DNA of 13,654 bases from DATLXH01 sp035576005 (GTDB lineage Bacteria; Acidobacteriota; Thermoanaerobaculia; Gp7-AA8). Under the pieces are notes generated by a model, which searched no databases, had not been told where the DNA came from, and saw only the letters and a list, made by a program, of their open reading frames with translations. The position numbers and the translations under genes were made by a program. The stretch spans positions 1 through 13,654 of the forward strand of contig DATLXH010000017.1 in NCBI GenBank assembly GCA_035576005.1, given 5' to 3'. The first letter of the stretch is position 1; each line of letters starts with the position of its first letter. This document shows, piece after piece, positions 12,628 through 13,654 of the stretch.

Positions 12628-13500
12628 ATGGCTACCCTCTCCCTGCGACTCCCAACTAATGTAGAGGGCGACTTCTATGTCGACGAGACCTGCATCGATT
12701 GCGACGCGTGCCGGCAGATCGCTCCCCGGTCATTTCGGGAGGAGGCTGGCAGGTCTGCTGTATTCAGCCAACCTCGAGATGCTGCGGCGATGCTGGACGC
12801 CCAGAAAGCTTTAATCTCGTGCCCGACTGCCTCCATCGGGATGACCACACGGCGAGGGATGACCGAGGCGCTCGCTGCCTATCCCGAACCGATTGCGGAG
12901 AATGTTTATCGCTGTGGGTTCAACTCAGAGCATTCGTTCGGCGCATTCAGCTACCTGATCCGGCGCGACGACGGCAACATCCTGATCGACTCACCTCGCT
13001 TCGCCGGCCCTCTGGTGAAACGGATCGCCGCGATGGGAGGTGTCGCACGCATGCTACTGACACATCGCGACGACGTGGCTGATCACGAGAAGTTCCATCG
13101 GCGCTTCGGCTGTGAGAGGCTCATGCACGCTGGTGATGTCGGCGCAGAGACGACCTCGTTCGAGCTCCAGCCCGACGGGACCAGTCCGAGGAGCATCGCC
13201 GAGGACATGGTGATGATTCCAACACCGGGTCACACGCGAGGACATGCGGTATTCCTCTATCGAGAGCGTTTTCTCTTTACCGGCGATCATCTCGCCTGGG
13301 ACGAAAGCGGCGATCGGCTTTACGCGTTCCGCTCCGCCTGCTGGTATTCGTGGACGGAGCAGATTGCCTCCATGGAAGCGCTCCTCGATCACTCGTTCGA
13401 GTGGGTCCTTCCCGGGCACGGCCGACCGATGCATCTCTCCCGGGCCCGGATGCATAGCGAGCTCGAGCGTTGCGTCGACTGGATGAAGCGCGTCCGTTGA
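12628..13500 (+). CDS. Ferredoxin-domain / metallo-beta-lactamase-fold fusion protein
   Basis: This 290-residue protein joins an N-terminal single-cluster ferredoxin domain (about 10-72) to a metallo-beta-lactamase fold (about 90-285). The cluster cysteines are Cys22, 25 and 28 (CIDCDACRQIAP) and Cys65 (ISCPTASI), a [4Fe-4S] pattern. The metal site reads THRDDVADH (His146, Asp149, His153), PTPGHTRGH (His202), FTGDH (Asp220) and PGHGR (His264), so the first motif is a variant of the usual HxHxDH. As I recall, this fusion occurs in cyanobacteria and plants as an uncharacterised hydrolase or oxidoreductase. It lies 109 bp after the PYP gene on the same strand and could be cotranscribed. The ATG gives MATLSLRLPTNVEGDFYVD; a GTG at 12580 would add 16 residues and is less likely. 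Its substrate is unknown. Confidence 0.88.
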   Translation: MATLSLRLPTNVEGDFYVDETCIDCDACRQIAPRSFREEAGRSAVFSQPRDAAAMLDAQKALISCPTASIGMTTRRGMTEALAAYPEPIAENVYRCGFNSEHSFGAFSYLIRRDDGNILIDSPRFAGPLVKRIAAMGGVARMLLTHRDDVADHEKFHRRFGCERLMHAGDVGAETTSFELQPDGTSPRSIAEDMVMIPTPGHTRGHAVFLYRERFLFTGDHLAWDESGDRLYAFRSACWYSWTEQIASMEALLDHSFEWVLPGHGRPMHLSRARMHSELERCVDWMKRVR

Positions 13501-13512
13501 ACAGCCTGCCCT

Positions 13513-13654
13513 AACCCGCATTTCTCACAGACCTTTGTCGGGAGACGGCGGAGAGTGGCCTGGATGCGAGGCGCACGACGATTTTGCGAGAAAGGCATAG
13601 TCGACACTATGTCAAGGAGCGAAATTGCCGTGTAACGAACGAGACAGGCCGCTA
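13513..13654 (+). repeat. 182-bp hairpin repeat, copy 3 (partial, cut by window edge)
   Basis: This copy is in the same orientation as copy 2. It begins AACCCGCATTTCTCACAG at 13513, 12 bases after the stop of the ferredoxin/metallo-beta-lactamase gene. The central stem CATAGT/ACTATG lies at 13596-13611 around CGAC. By symmetry the element should end near 13694, so exactly the 40-bp terminal arm lies beyond the window. Confidence 0.9.

Overview
The window is a GC-rich bacterial chromosomal segment of about 13.7 kb, mostly housekeeping genes, with a small light-sensing cluster near the right end. The genes suggest a free-living, Gram-negative-type soil or sediment bacterium, with Acidobacteriota or a similar phylum as a low-confidence guess. 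The evidence for this is the succinyl-CoA synthetase genes, a FabH-type ketosynthase, purMN, a PspC-domain protein, a D,D-carboxypeptidase, an MsbA-type exporter and several families of palindromic intergenic repeats. No marker gene fixes the phylum. Both window ends lie inside inverted copies of the same repeat, so this is probably a whole assembly contig broken at that repeat.

Layout. The left block on the minus strand is sucC, then sucD, then a peptidase S51/cyanophycinase-like gene whose stop codon touches repeat copy 1. Divergent from sucC on the plus strand are fabH, a four-helix membrane protein of unknown function, purM and purN. purN converges on a minus-strand pair, a penicillin-binding-protein-type carboxypeptidase followed by a small PspC protein. 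Next comes a poorly coding stretch of about 570 bp with one doubtful small ORF, then an ABC exporter on the plus strand, then repeat copy 2.

The right block (11134-13500) is the most interesting part. A minus-strand MerR-type regulator carries a cobalamin-binding domain with the light-sensing signature W-x9-EH and an E-x-H cobalamin-ligand motif, as in CarH/LitR. It is divergent, across about 53 bp, from a gene for a photoactive yellow protein (PYP). By my comparison the PYP aligns without gaps to the Halorhodospira halophila protein and keeps the chromophore cysteine, but has Phe in place of the chromophore-binding Tyr42. A ferredoxin/metallo-beta-lactamase fusion protein follows on the PYP strand. 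I read this as a compact B12-plus-PYP photosensory module; joint regulation is inferred.

Four unrelated palindromic structures sit in the gaps. One is a 182-bp full-length hairpin element, present three times and always directly after a gene's stop codon in the same orientation. The others are a 29-bp perfect inverted repeat between sucC and sucD, a nested inverted repeat between sucC and fabH, and a 33-bp-arm inverted repeat before purM that also forms a terminator-like hairpin. Several genes have a -10-like hexamer 6-12 nt before the start codon and no clear Shine-Dalgarno sequence, which suggests short-leader or leaderless transcripts.
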